This document shows positions 32,887 to 41,370 of a stretch of DNA of 64,000 bases, piece by piece; the first letter of the stretch is position 1, and the number at the start of each line of letters is the position of its first letter. The position numbers and the translations under genes were made by a program. This DNA comes from Flavobacterium cupriresistens (GTDB lineage: Bacteria; Bacteroidota; Bacteroidia; Flavobacteriales; Flavobacteriaceae), in NCBI RefSeq assembly GCF_020911925.1, contig NZ_CP087134.1, positions 3,472,001 through 3,536,000 of the forward strand, written 5' to 3'. Below the pieces are notes generated by a model. The model did not search any database, was not told the DNA's origin, and saw only the letters and a list, made by a program, of their open reading frames with translations.

Positions 32887-33897
32887 ATGAGAAGAATCAC
32901 TATTAAAGATATTGCCACCGAGGCCCAAGTGTCTATATCTACTGTATCTTTTGTTATTAACGGAAAAGGCGAGAAGATGGCAATTAGTCCGGCTGTTATA
33001 AAAAAAGTTCAAGAGGTTGCCGAAAAGCTTCAGTACCGACCAAGTATGATTGCCAGTAGTCTGAGAACAGGAAAAACGAGATCAATTGGTCTTATTGTAG
33101 AAGATATTTCCAATCAGTTTTTTGCTGATTTAGCGAGGGTAATAGAAGACGAAGCGAAAAATATTGATTACAGAGTTTTTTATTGCAGTACCGGAGATGA
33201 TGATCAACGTTGTGAGGAATTAGTGCAAAGTCTTTTGCAGGCCAATGTGGAGGGGTTTATTATCACACCGACAAAAAATTTAGAAAAAAGTATTGATTTG
33301 CTTTTAAAATTGCAAAAGCCGGTAGTTTTAATCGATAGGTATTTTGCCAATCAGGAAGTAAGTCACGTCGTAATGGATAACTATGAAGGTTCTTACTCAG
33401 CTACGAAATTTCTAATAAATAAAGGACGCAAAAATATTGCCGTTGTCAATACTAAATCTGAAATGATTCAGATGAAATTAAGGGAAAAGGGTTATACAGA
33501 TGCCCTGAAAGAAGAAGGGATTTATGATGAAGCCCTGACGCTTCACTTAGATTACCATACTGATGAACAAAGCAGAATCGATTCGATTGCGCATTTTTTT
33601 CAGCAAAATCCCAAGATTGACGGTGTTTTATTTTTGGCCAACTATATGGGACTTGCCGGTCTTCAGGCCTTTAGAGGAATGGGGTACAGAATCCCGGATG
33701 ATCTTTCAGTGATCAGTTTTGATGATCATGATAGTTTCAAATTGCATACGCCAACCATTTCTGTCGTAGCGCAGCCCATAAATGATATTGGGATTAAATC
33801 GATTGAGCTCTTAATGAGTCAGATGACAGATTTTGATTCCTTTACCGTAGAGAAAGTACTTAAAAAAGGTACATTGATTGTTAGAGAATCGGTTTAG
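32887..33897 (+). CDS. LacI-family regulator of the mannoside locus
   Basis: 336 residues. LacI helix-turn-helix (TIKDIATEAQVSISTVSFVI) with hinge LQYRPSMIASSLRTG, then the effector-binding domain (SIGLIVEDISNQFFADL, VDGVLF-like IDGVLFLANYMGLAGLQAF). It lies directly upstream of susC in the same direction, with matching operator sequences before each gene. Expected to repress the locus in the absence of mannose or a mannoside. Effector inferred from the enzymes encoded downstream. Confidence 0.9.
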   Translation: MRRITIKDIATEAQVSISTVSFVINGKGEKMAISPAVIKKVQEVAEKLQYRPSMIASSLRTGKTRSIGLIVEDISNQFFADLARVIEDEAKNIDYRVFYCSTGDDDQRCEELVQSLLQANVEGFIITPTKNLEKSIDLLLKLQKPVVLIDRYFANQEVSHVVMDNYEGSYSATKFLINKGRKNIAVVNTKSEMIQMKLREKGYTDALKEEGIYDEALTLHLDYHTDEQSRIDSIAHFFQQNPKIDGVLFLANYMGLAGLQAFRGMGYRIPDDLSVISFDDHDSFKLHTPTISVVAQPINDIGIKSIELLMSQMTDFDSFTVEKVLKKGTLIVRESV

Positions 33898-33966
33898 ATA
33901 ACCTATAATTTTTGAAGTTAAAAATAAAAGAAAAAGATAAATTATTGCAGTAGTTTTTTTTTAGTC

Positions 33967-33992
33967 ATTTTACTAAATCGTTTTAGTAAAAT
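33967..33992. promoter_or_regulatory. Palindromic LacI-type operator upstream of susC
   Basis: Perfect 11-bp arms ATTTTACTAAA (33967-33977) and TTTAGTAAAAT (33982-33992) around TCGT. Same half-site as the operator before the LacI gene. It lies 205 bp before the susC ATG, in a 299-bp gap that otherwise holds only AT-rich sequence. Confidence 0.75.
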
Positions 33993-34196
33993 CAGTAAAC
34001 AAAAAGAATCGCTTTTAGTTGCTTCTTTTGAGAAAGAGATACATAGAAAAAACAGTCTTACAGCTTTATTTTTTGGGCTATTCCGAGAGCTAAACTTGCC
34101 GCTTTTTTTCTTGAAATGGAGTTCAAAATTTTTATTAATATTTAAAAACAAACGCGTTAGAAACAAACAATAATCAAAACAATTAAACCAAAAAAA

Positions 34197-37100
34197 ATGC
34201 TTATGAAACGAATTTTAGCAGTGTTAGGAATGATATTGTTCAGCAGCTTAGGTGTTGTTGCGCAAAATCGATTAATAACAGGCATAGTGGTAGATGCAGA
34301 GAACAAGGGAGTTGTTGGTGCATCGGTTGAAGTACAAGGAAAACCGTTTAATGCCATTACTGACTTTGACGGTCAGTTTAAATTAAATGTTCCTGAAGGT
34401 AAAGTTACTTTAAAAATAACTTCTTTAGGTTTTGTATCAAAATCAGTGGTACTTCAAGAAAATGAAAGCAAAATTTCTGTTGTATTGTCAGAGAGCAATC
34501 AGGAATTAAATGAGGTGGTAATTACTTCTTTCGGTGTTAAAAAACAAAAGAAAAGTATAGGATATGCCGTTGGAGAATTAAAAGGGGATGAACTGACGAA
34601 AAACAAAGAAATTAACCTAGGTAATGCCCTTCAGGGGAAAATTGCAGGGGTTAACGTTTCTGCACCGGTTACGGGACCTTCAGGTTCCAGTCGTGTGGTG
34701 ATTCGTGGTGCTACTTCAGCTTCAGGGTTTAACCAGCCTTTGTATGTAGTAGACGGTATTCCGATAGACAATACGCAGCAAGGAAATGCAGGAATGTGGG
34801 GAGGTGCCGATAAAGGTGATGGTATGTCTTCTTTCAATCCGGATGATATTGCTTCGATGTCGGTTTTAAAAGGAAGTGCCGCTTCTGCTCTTTACGGGTA
34901 CAGAGGATCAAATGGTGTTATCTTAATTACGACAAAAAAAGGAAAAAACGGAACAGGTTTAGGAGTAGATTTTAGCTCAAGTGCAACTTTTAATACGCCT
35001 GCAAGTCTTTTGAACTGGCAGGATCAATACGGAGCAGGAGCTCCTGTAAATGGTGTTTATACGAGATTTAGCGATTTGCAGGAACTAAGAGATTCGTACT
35101 ATTTTGCCTGGGGTGATAAATACGACGGAACAAATTCACTTTCCATCGATGGTACAACAAGACCTTACAAAGCCTATGGAAAAAACAATGTGGAGAATTT
35201 CTACAGAACCGGATTTTCTTTCAGTAATACTTTAGCTATTTCGGGTGGAAATGAAACTACTAATTTCAGATTATCTTTCGGAAACACAAAAGACGAATCT
35301 ATTTTACCGGGAACAGATTTTGGTAGAAATAACCTGTCTTTGAGTTTAAACTCGTCTCCAAATAAGAAGATCAATGTAGAAGCAAATGCACAGTATATCT
35401 CAGAGAAGAGTGATAACAGACCTTACTTGAACGATTCTCCAAGAAATCCTTCTTTCCCGACTGTTTTCCTGACTCCGGGAACAGACATCAGATGGCTTAA
35501 AAATGCTTACGATCAAAATGGAGGTGAAGCAGATTATTTTGGTGCGAATGTGTATCATACCAATCCATATTATACTACAGAACAGCCTTTAAACGAGGAT
35601 CTTAGAAAACGTTTTATTGGTTCGACAAAAGTAACGTATAATATTACAGACAAATTTTATGCAAAAGCGGTTATCGGTGTTGATGATATTAATTATGAAT
35701 ATACTGAAATTGAGCCAACAGGAATCAATTACAATCCTGGAGGATCTTATGAAAACAGAATTGAAAATCGTTCAGAAGTTAATGCCTCCGGTTTTTTAGG
35801 TTATAGAGGAGACATCGTTAAAAACCTGTCACTAGATGCTTTTGTTGGTGCTAACCGTCAACATAACAGATACAGTGGTATTAAAATGAAGGGAAATAAC
35901 TTTATTGTACCATTTGAATATTTCTATGGAAATACACAACCGGACAAAACAGAAAAATTGTTTTCTGAACGTGAAGTAAACTCTCTTTTTTACTCGGCAG
36001 ATTTGGGATACAAGGATTTTTTATATGTTAGTTTAACAGGTCGTCGAGATTGGTTTTCTACTTTAGATCCAAAAGACAATAGTATTTTTTACCCATCAGT
36101 AAGTACCAGTTTCATTTATTCTGAAGTGATAAAATTACCGGAGTGGATGTCTTATGGTAAACTTAGAGCAGGTTGGGGTAATGTAGGAGGTGGATTGCAG
36201 GATGCCTATGCCTTAGACTTAACGTATACAACACCGGACGGGCAAACCGATTCGCAAGGACAACCGATTTTAGGTGTTAACGGAGAAACCGTTCCAAATA
36301 GAAACTTAAAACCTTATAACGTAAGTACAATTGAATTTGGTTTTGAAAATACATTTTTCAATAACAGAGTAAGTACAGATTTGACTTTCTATAGCAAAAA
36401 AACGACTAAAGATATTGCTGATGCAGACATTTCTCAGGCAGCAGGATACAGAACAACCAAAATTAATGTGGGACAAATCCTGAACAAAGGGGTGGAGTTT
36501 GCAATCAACGTAAAAGCGATTAAAACGCCAAATTTTTCTTGGAGTGTTGGATATAATTTTGCTTATAATGACAGTGAGGTTATTAGTCTTTCTGACAAGA
36601 TTAACACCAAATCATTGGAAGGAAACAGAGACTCAAGAGCTTCTGTAGTTTTAGAAAAAGGACAGCCTTTCGGAGTAATCAAAGCCTATGATTATTTAAG
36701 AGACAAAAACGGAAACATTGTATTAGGAACTGATGGTAAATTTTTGAGAGGTGATTTAATTATTGCAGGACAAGGAGTAGCACCAACTTCAATGGGACTT
36801 TCAAATGATTTTACCTATAAAAACTTCACATTATCTGTTTTTGTAGATGCTAAATTTGGAGGAGAAATTTATTCGGCGACTAACCAATTGGGAACACGTT
36901 ACGGATTAGCTCAAAGCACACTTGAAGGTCGTGAAGGAGGAGTTGCCGTATCGGGTACAGATGTAAATGGTAATCCGGTTAACAAACAAGTATCTGCATA
37001 CGATTACTGGAGAAGTTATAGTGATGTAACCTCAAACTTTGTATACGATGCTGATTTTGTAAAGCTTAGAGCAATTTCTTTTAGTTATAATTTTCCAAGC

Positions 37101-37292
37101 TCTTTTATCAAGAAATCACCATTTCAATCCATTAGTTTAGCTTTCTCTGCTCATAATTTATGGACGATCTATGATAAAGTTCCGAACATTGATCCGGAAT
37201 CTAACTATTCTAACAGTAATGCACAAGGACTTGAAAGAGCATCTATGCCTTTGACAAGAAATTACGGTGTAACGCTTAATGTTAAATTCTAA
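34197..37292 (+). CDS. susC: SusC/RagA-family TonB-linked outer-membrane transporter
   Basis: 1031 residues. Sec signal (SSLGVVAQ), carboxypeptidase-regulatory-like domain (about 25-100), the SusC region (ELNEVVITSFGVKKQKKSIG), plug (GNALQGKIAGVNVSAPVTGP, PLYVVDGIPID, VLKGSAASALYGYRGSNGVI) and a 22-strand barrel ending GVTLNVKF. SusC pairs with the SusD lipoprotein encoded 16 bp downstream to import glycans. The encoded enzymes indicate alpha/beta-mannosides such as N-glycan fragments. ATG 34197 or 34203 could be the start; both give the same mature protein. Confidence 0.93.
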   Translation: MLMKRILAVLGMILFSSLGVVAQNRLITGIVVDAENKGVVGASVEVQGKPFNAITDFDGQFKLNVPEGKVTLKITSLGFVSKSVVLQENESKISVVLSESNQELNEVVITSFGVKKQKKSIGYAVGELKGDELTKNKEINLGNALQGKIAGVNVSAPVTGPSGSSRVVIRGATSASGFNQPLYVVDGIPIDNTQQGNAGMWGGADKGDGMSSFNPDDIASMSVLKGSAASALYGYRGSNGVILITTKKGKNGTGLGVDFSSSATFNTPASLLNWQDQYGAGAPVNGVYTRFSDLQELRDSYYFAWGDKYDGTNSLSIDGTTRPYKAYGKNNVENFYRTGFSFSNTLAISGGNETTNFRLSFGNTKDESILPGTDFGRNNLSLSLNSSPNKKINVEANAQYISEKSDNRPYLNDSPRNPSFPTVFLTPGTDIRWLKNAYDQNGGEADYFGANVYHTNPYYTTEQPLNEDLRKRFIGSTKVTYNITDKFYAKAVIGVDDINYEYTEIEPTGINYNPGGSYENRIENRSEVNASGFLGYRGDIVKNLSLDAFVGANRQHNRYSGIKMKGNNFIVPFEYFYGNTQPDKTEKLFSEREVNSLFYSADLGYKDFLYVSLTGRRDWFSTLDPKDNSIFYPSVSTSFIYSEVIKLPEWMSYGKLRAGWGNVGGGLQDAYALDLTYTTPDGQTDSQGQPILGVNGETVPNRNLKPYNVSTIEFGFENTFFNNRVSTDLTFYSKKTTKDIADADISQAAGYRTTKINVGQILNKGVEFAINVKAIKTPNFSWSVGYNFAYNDSEVISLSDKINTKSLEGNRDSRASVVLEKGQPFGVIKAYDYLRDKNGNIVLGTDGKFLRGDLIIAGQGVAPTSMGLSNDFTYKNFTLSVFVDAKFGGEIYSATNQLGTRYGLAQSTLEGREGGVAVSGTDVNGNPVNKQVSAYDYWRSYSDVTSNFVYDADFVKLRAISFSYNFPSSFIKKSPFQSISLAFSAHNLWTIYDKVPNIDPESNYSNSNAQGLERASMPLTRNYGVTLNVKF

Positions 37293-37308
37293 TACTAAAA
37301 AGTAAAAA

Positions 37309-38823
37309 ATGAAAAATAAATATATAAAAATATTTTGCGTTGCAATAGTTAGTACACTGGCATTAACATCATGCGACAAAGGATTTGAGGAAATGAATAC
37401 CAACCCAAATGCCTTGACAAAACCTGCGGTAAAATCAATGTTTACCCTGGCTGAAATTTATGTAGACGGACAAGATTTTTCTAATACAAGAGGGAACAAT
37501 GCTTATGCAGCACAAATTGTACAGCATTTTTCTTCATTGGGTGGACCAGGATCAAAATATACCTATTCTCCCGAATATTCAGGTTCTCTTTTTGGTGAAT
37601 CGTATGGAAAAGGATTGAATCAGATCATGCAATTGTTATCGGTATTGGAAAATACGCCTGAAAACTCTAATATGATTCAGGCTTGCAGAATCATGAAAGT
37701 ATTGATGTTTCAGAAATTGACAGATACTTATGGTGAGATTCCTTATTTCGAAGCAGGAAAAGGATATAACGGAAATATCTTTTCACCAAAATACGATACA
37801 CAAGAAGCAATTTACAATGATCTTTTAAAAGAATTAGACGAAGCAGGAACAGCTTTAGATGCGAATAAACCATTTGTTGGTAATGCCGATTTGTATTATC
37901 AAAGTGATGTGGCAAGATGGAAAAAATTAGCCAATTCATTAATGTTGAGAGTCGCCATGCGTTTGTCTAAAGTAAACCCTGCAAAAGCCAGAGAATTTGT
38001 TGAAAAAGCAGCTGCAAAAGGTGTTTTTACTTCAAATAATGACAGTGTTGTGCTAAAACATGATGCAGGCCCTCCAGGTGTTAAAACGAATCCAATTACT
38101 TCTTCATGGGTTAGAAATGACTTGAACGGAGGAGAAGCAAACATTAAATACAGCAAAACTTTCATAGATGCGTTGAAAAATACAAATGATCCGCGTTTAA
38201 GAATTTATGCCAAATTGGAAGCAACCGGAGATAATTCTCCTGCAAGTCAGCAAGGTCTTGCTAATGATGCTAAAGAATTTCCGGGTGGGGATAAAAAGCT
38301 TTTTTCAGACCCGAATACTTCAACAGTATTGCGTTTAGATGCACCAACTTTAATTTTGTCGTATGCCGAAGTAGAATTTATATTGGCAGAAGCAGCAGTT
38401 AAAGGCTGGAGTGTTGGCGGAACAGCTCAAAAACACTACGAAGACGGAGTAAAAGCTGCCATGGAGATTCTGACTATTTTTGGAGATAAAGTGCCGGCAG
38501 TTTCAACTACAGAATACAATGCATATATCGCTGCTTTCCCTTTTAAATCTGCTGGGACAGAAGCGCAAAAAATTGAGCAAATTATTGGTCAAAAATGGAT
38601 TGTTCTATTGTTTAATGGTTTTGAAGCTTTTTCTGAGTACAGAAGAACAGGTTATCCGGCACTGGTTCCTGTTAATGATGTAAACGGAGAAACTCAAGGT
38701 ACTATTCCAAGAAGATTAGTTTACGATCAGTCGGAGTTGATAACAAATGCGGACAATTACAAGGCAGCAATTCAACGTCAGGGGCTTGATGTTATGACAA
38801 CCAGAATCTGGTGGGACAAATAG
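37309..38823 (+). CDS. susD: SusD/RagB-family glycan-binding lipoprotein
   Basis: 504 residues, lipoprotein signal ALTSC (Cys22) then DKGFEEMNTNPNALTKP, the N-terminal segment typical of the SusD-like_2 group. TPR-like helices follow (QACRIMKVLMFQKLTDTYGE, LILSYAEVEFILAEAAVKGW). It forms the lid on the SusC barrel and binds the glycan at the cell surface. 16 bp after susC. A terminator at 38853-38890 follows, so the downstream enzyme genes are expected at lower level or from another start. Confidence 0.92.
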   Translation: MKNKYIKIFCVAIVSTLALTSCDKGFEEMNTNPNALTKPAVKSMFTLAEIYVDGQDFSNTRGNNAYAAQIVQHFSSLGGPGSKYTYSPEYSGSLFGESYGKGLNQIMQLLSVLENTPENSNMIQACRIMKVLMFQKLTDTYGEIPYFEAGKGYNGNIFSPKYDTQEAIYNDLLKELDEAGTALDANKPFVGNADLYYQSDVARWKKLANSLMLRVAMRLSKVNPAKAREFVEKAAAKGVFTSNNDSVVLKHDAGPPGVKTNPITSSWVRNDLNGGEANIKYSKTFIDALKNTNDPRLRIYAKLEATGDNSPASQQGLANDAKEFPGGDKKLFSDPNTSTVLRLDAPTLILSYAEVEFILAEAAVKGWSVGGTAQKHYEDGVKAAMEILTIFGDKVPAVSTTEYNAYIAAFPFKSAGTEAQKIEQIIGQKWIVLLFNGFEAFSEYRRTGYPALVPVNDVNGETQGTIPRRLVYDQSELITNADNYKAAIQRQGLDVMTTRIWWDK

Positions 38824-39284
38824 TTTAAAATATATATTGGTTGGTTTGTTAGAATAAGTCGGGTAATTTCCTTTTACCCGGCTTATCTTTAAATCGTTTA
38901 TTGATAAGTTTCAAATAGAATTCTTATGGTATGGATTGGATGTATTGCTCTAATGTCTTTTTTTTCGCAGCCGCTAAAATTGCTTTTGCTGAAAAAAAGG
39001 GGATTCTTTTTTAATACACTTATAGCAATCACAGCACCAAAAAGAATAGCTTTTAGAACTGTTAATAAGTTGATTTAATATACTGTTACTACAGTTAAAT
39101 TGATTAAATTGTAGTACAAATTCCCGTTAAATTATGCGCAGTATAGGAAAATGATTTCTGAATATTTTGTTAGTTATTCGTTGACATGTACCCCTAATGA
39201 GGAGGGATAATGGTGTAGCGCTTTATTCCTTCTCCTACTGCCAATAATTAAAATTCATATACTATTAATTTATTCCGAAATAAA
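38824..39284. other. Intergenic region between susD and the beta-mannosidase gene
   Basis: 461 bp with the susD terminator at its left end. The rest is AT-rich with poly-T tracts; a 50-codon frame from 38926 looks random. No clear promoter consensus was found for the enzyme genes. Confidence 0.5.
38853..38890 (+). terminator. Terminator after susD
   Basis: ATAAGTCGGGTAA pairs with TTACCCGGCTTAT around a short loop, followed by CTTT. Typical partial terminator separating the abundant SusCD mRNA from the enzyme genes. Confidence 0.75.
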
Positions 39285-41276
39285 ATGAATTTAAAAAAGC
39301 ACTTTTACAGCGTAATCTGCCTTGGTCTTATCCACTTTTCATCGGTAGCTACTGCTCAGAATATTGATTTAAAAAAGGATTGGAAGTATCGTGAAGAAAA
39401 AACACAAAAATGGTATCCGGCAACTGTTCCTGGAGAGATACATACCGATTTGTTGAATAATAAAACAATCCCCGATCCATTTTACAGGGACAATGAAAAA
39501 AAAGTGGTTTGGGTAGAACGCAAAAACTGGGAGTATAAAACGACTTTTCAGGTAGCTGCAGCAACGCTAAAAAAGAAAAACACCGAACTGGTTTTTGACG
39601 GATTGGATACTTATGCCACCGTTTATCTTAACAATCAGTTGGTTCTTAAAGCCGACAATATGTTTCGTCAATGGCGTGTAGACGTTAAAAAGGTGCTAAA
39701 GTCAGGAAACAATGATTTGGTGATTGTATTTCAGTCCGCACAAAATGTGGTTGATTCTCTTGCTAAAAAAGACCTGCCTTTTGTAATTCCCGATAATCCT
39801 CGTGCCTATGTTCGTAAAGCACAATATCATTTTGGATGGGATTGGGGACCAAAATTCACAACCTGCGGAATATGGAAAACCCCACGATTAGAAGCCTACG
39901 ATAAAAAAGAGGCAGAGAAACCGTATGTCCTAAACCGTAAAATCGAATTGGTACAACAGCCCGATAGTCTTGGTAAATCATTTTACTTCAAAATTGATGG
40001 TAAACCGGTATACATGAAAGGAGCCAATTATATTCCTTCGGATGCTTTTCTTTCCAGAGTAACCAAAAAAGAGTACGAAAAGGTAATTGCGATGGCAAAA
40101 GACGCCAATATGAATATGCTTCGTGTTTGGGGTGGCGGAATTTATGAAGACGACTATTTTTATGATTTATGCGATAAAAACGGAATTTACGTCTGGCAGG
40201 ATTTTATGTTTGCCGGTACGATGGTTCCGGGCGACAAAGCCTTTTTTGACAATGTAAAAGAAGAAGTGAAATACCAGGTGAAACGTTTGCGCCACCATCC
40301 AAGTATCGTTTTGTGGTGCGGTAACAACGAAGCAGATGAAGCCTTTAAAAATTGGGGATGGCAAAAAAGTATGAACATGTCGAAAAAAGATTCCACCCGT
40401 TTGTGGCACGATTATGTTCGATTGTTTCAAGACAGTATTCCAAAATGGGTAAAAGAAGTAGACAATAAGCGCCCTTATATTAGTTCTTCACCTCTATTTC
40501 ATTGGTCGAAAGAAAAAAGTATTACAGAAGGAGACAGTCATTACTGGGGAACTTGGTGGGGACTGGAAGATGTTGAAGTCGTAAAGAATAAAACGGGTCG
40601 TTTTGTGAGTGAATATGGCATGCAGGCCATGCCCAACTATTCGTCTATAGAAGCCTTTACGTTACCCGAAGACCGATATTTGTATTCAGACATTTTACAA
40701 GCCCATCAAAAAGCAGGGAAAGGTTTTATAAAATTAGATTCCTATTTAAACCGGTATTTTATAGACTCCACTAAAATTAAAAAAATGAATGTGGAAGATT
40801 ATACCTATCTGACCCAATGTTTACAGTATTATTCTCTTAAAAATATTATAGGCATTCATCGTTCTAAAGCTCCTTACAATATGGGAACTTTAGTTTGGCA
40901 GCTCAACGATTGCTGGCCAGTAGCAAGTTGGAGTGTGACCGATTATTACAACCGCCAACCTAAAGCAGCCTGGTATGCCATGCGCGAAGCTTACAGGGAT
41001 GATATCACGCCTCAAATAGATCTGACCCGTCCAATTGACTTGCAGTTGGAAGACCCAAAAATAAGTTGGCAGGTCAAAGGAAATAAAGTGGTTTTAAAAG
41101 CAACAAAAGCAGCAAAATATGTATACATTTCTGTAAAAGGATATACCGGAAAATGGAGTGATAATTATATCGACCTGACCGCCGGAGAAGAGAAAACGCT
41201 TTCATTTGAAGGTAAAATAGCAAATCCCGATATTAAGGTTGTCTCTCTATACGATGTTTTGAAAAAATACAAATAA
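39285..41276 (+). CDS. GH2 beta-mannosidase, short form
   Basis: 663 residues, signal ending SVATAQ. Cleaves beta-1,4-mannose, the core linkage of N-glycans. Jelly-roll N-domain (WKYREEKTQKWYPATVPGEI), HFGWDWGPKFTTCGIW, then the TIM barrel with KGANYIPSDAF, RVWGGGIYEDD, acid/base Glu in CGNNEADEA and nucleophile Glu in FVSEYGMQ. The family is usually about 820-870 residues. Here LEAYDKKEAEKPYVLNRKIE runs almost straight from the N-domain into ELVQQPDSLGKSFYFKIDG, so the Ig-like second domain appears absent, and the C-terminal beta region also looks reduced. Catalytic residues are intact, so it may be active. Confidence 0.88.
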   Translation: MNLKKHFYSVICLGLIHFSSVATAQNIDLKKDWKYREEKTQKWYPATVPGEIHTDLLNNKTIPDPFYRDNEKKVVWVERKNWEYKTTFQVAAATLKKKNTELVFDGLDTYATVYLNNQLVLKADNMFRQWRVDVKKVLKSGNNDLVIVFQSAQNVVDSLAKKDLPFVIPDNPRAYVRKAQYHFGWDWGPKFTTCGIWKTPRLEAYDKKEAEKPYVLNRKIELVQQPDSLGKSFYFKIDGKPVYMKGANYIPSDAFLSRVTKKEYEKVIAMAKDANMNMLRVWGGGIYEDDYFYDLCDKNGIYVWQDFMFAGTMVPGDKAFFDNVKEEVKYQVKRLRHHPSIVLWCGNNEADEAFKNWGWQKSMNMSKKDSTRLWHDYVRLFQDSIPKWVKEVDNKRPYISSSPLFHWSKEKSITEGDSHYWGTWWGLEDVEVVKNKTGRFVSEYGMQAMPNYSSIEAFTLPEDRYLYSDILQAHQKAGKGFIKLDSYLNRYFIDSTKIKKMNVEDYTYLTQCLQYYSLKNIIGIHRSKAPYNMGTLVWQLNDCWPVASWSVTDYYNRQPKAAWYAMREAYRDDITPQIDLTRPIDLQLEDPKISWQVKGNKVVLKATKAAKYVYISVKGYTGKWSDNYIDLTAGEEKTLSFEGKIANPDIKVVSLYDVLKKYK

Positions 41277-41277
41277 T

Positions 41278-41340
41278 GTAAAGACGCACAGCAGTGCGTC
41301 TCCACATACACGGTAGAGACGCACTGCTGTGCGTCTCTAC
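41278..41340. repeat. Intercistronic paired hairpins, family E
   Basis: AGACGCACAGCAGTGCGTCT at 41282-41301 and its exact inverse at 41317-41336. Each copy is itself a hairpin (8-bp stem), and the two can pair with each other over a longer arm. It starts right after the beta-mannosidase stop and ends 30 bp before the first GH92 ATG. Confidence 0.85.
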
Positions 41341-41370
41341 GGGAACGTGTCAACCAAAAAACAAATAAAA

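Noticed and set aside
33942..34166. 74-codon minus-strand frame upstream of susC
   Set aside because: Runs over the operator and leader of susC; Lys/Ser/Phe-rich content of a kind expected from AT-rich DNA.
38926..39078. 50-codon frame between susD and the beta-mannosidase gene
   Set aside because: Starts in an AT-rich gap, composition looks random, no ribosome site, and it follows a terminator without a promoter.
40167..40430. 87-codon minus-strand frame inside the beta-mannosidase gene
   Set aside because: Antisense to the catalytic barrel region; no ribosome site or homology-like features.
41329..41370. Upstream start for the first GH92 gene
   Set aside because: The ATG at 41329 lies within the hairpin element and would put a polar stretch before the signal peptide; the ATG at 41371 starts directly at MNKRYQ.
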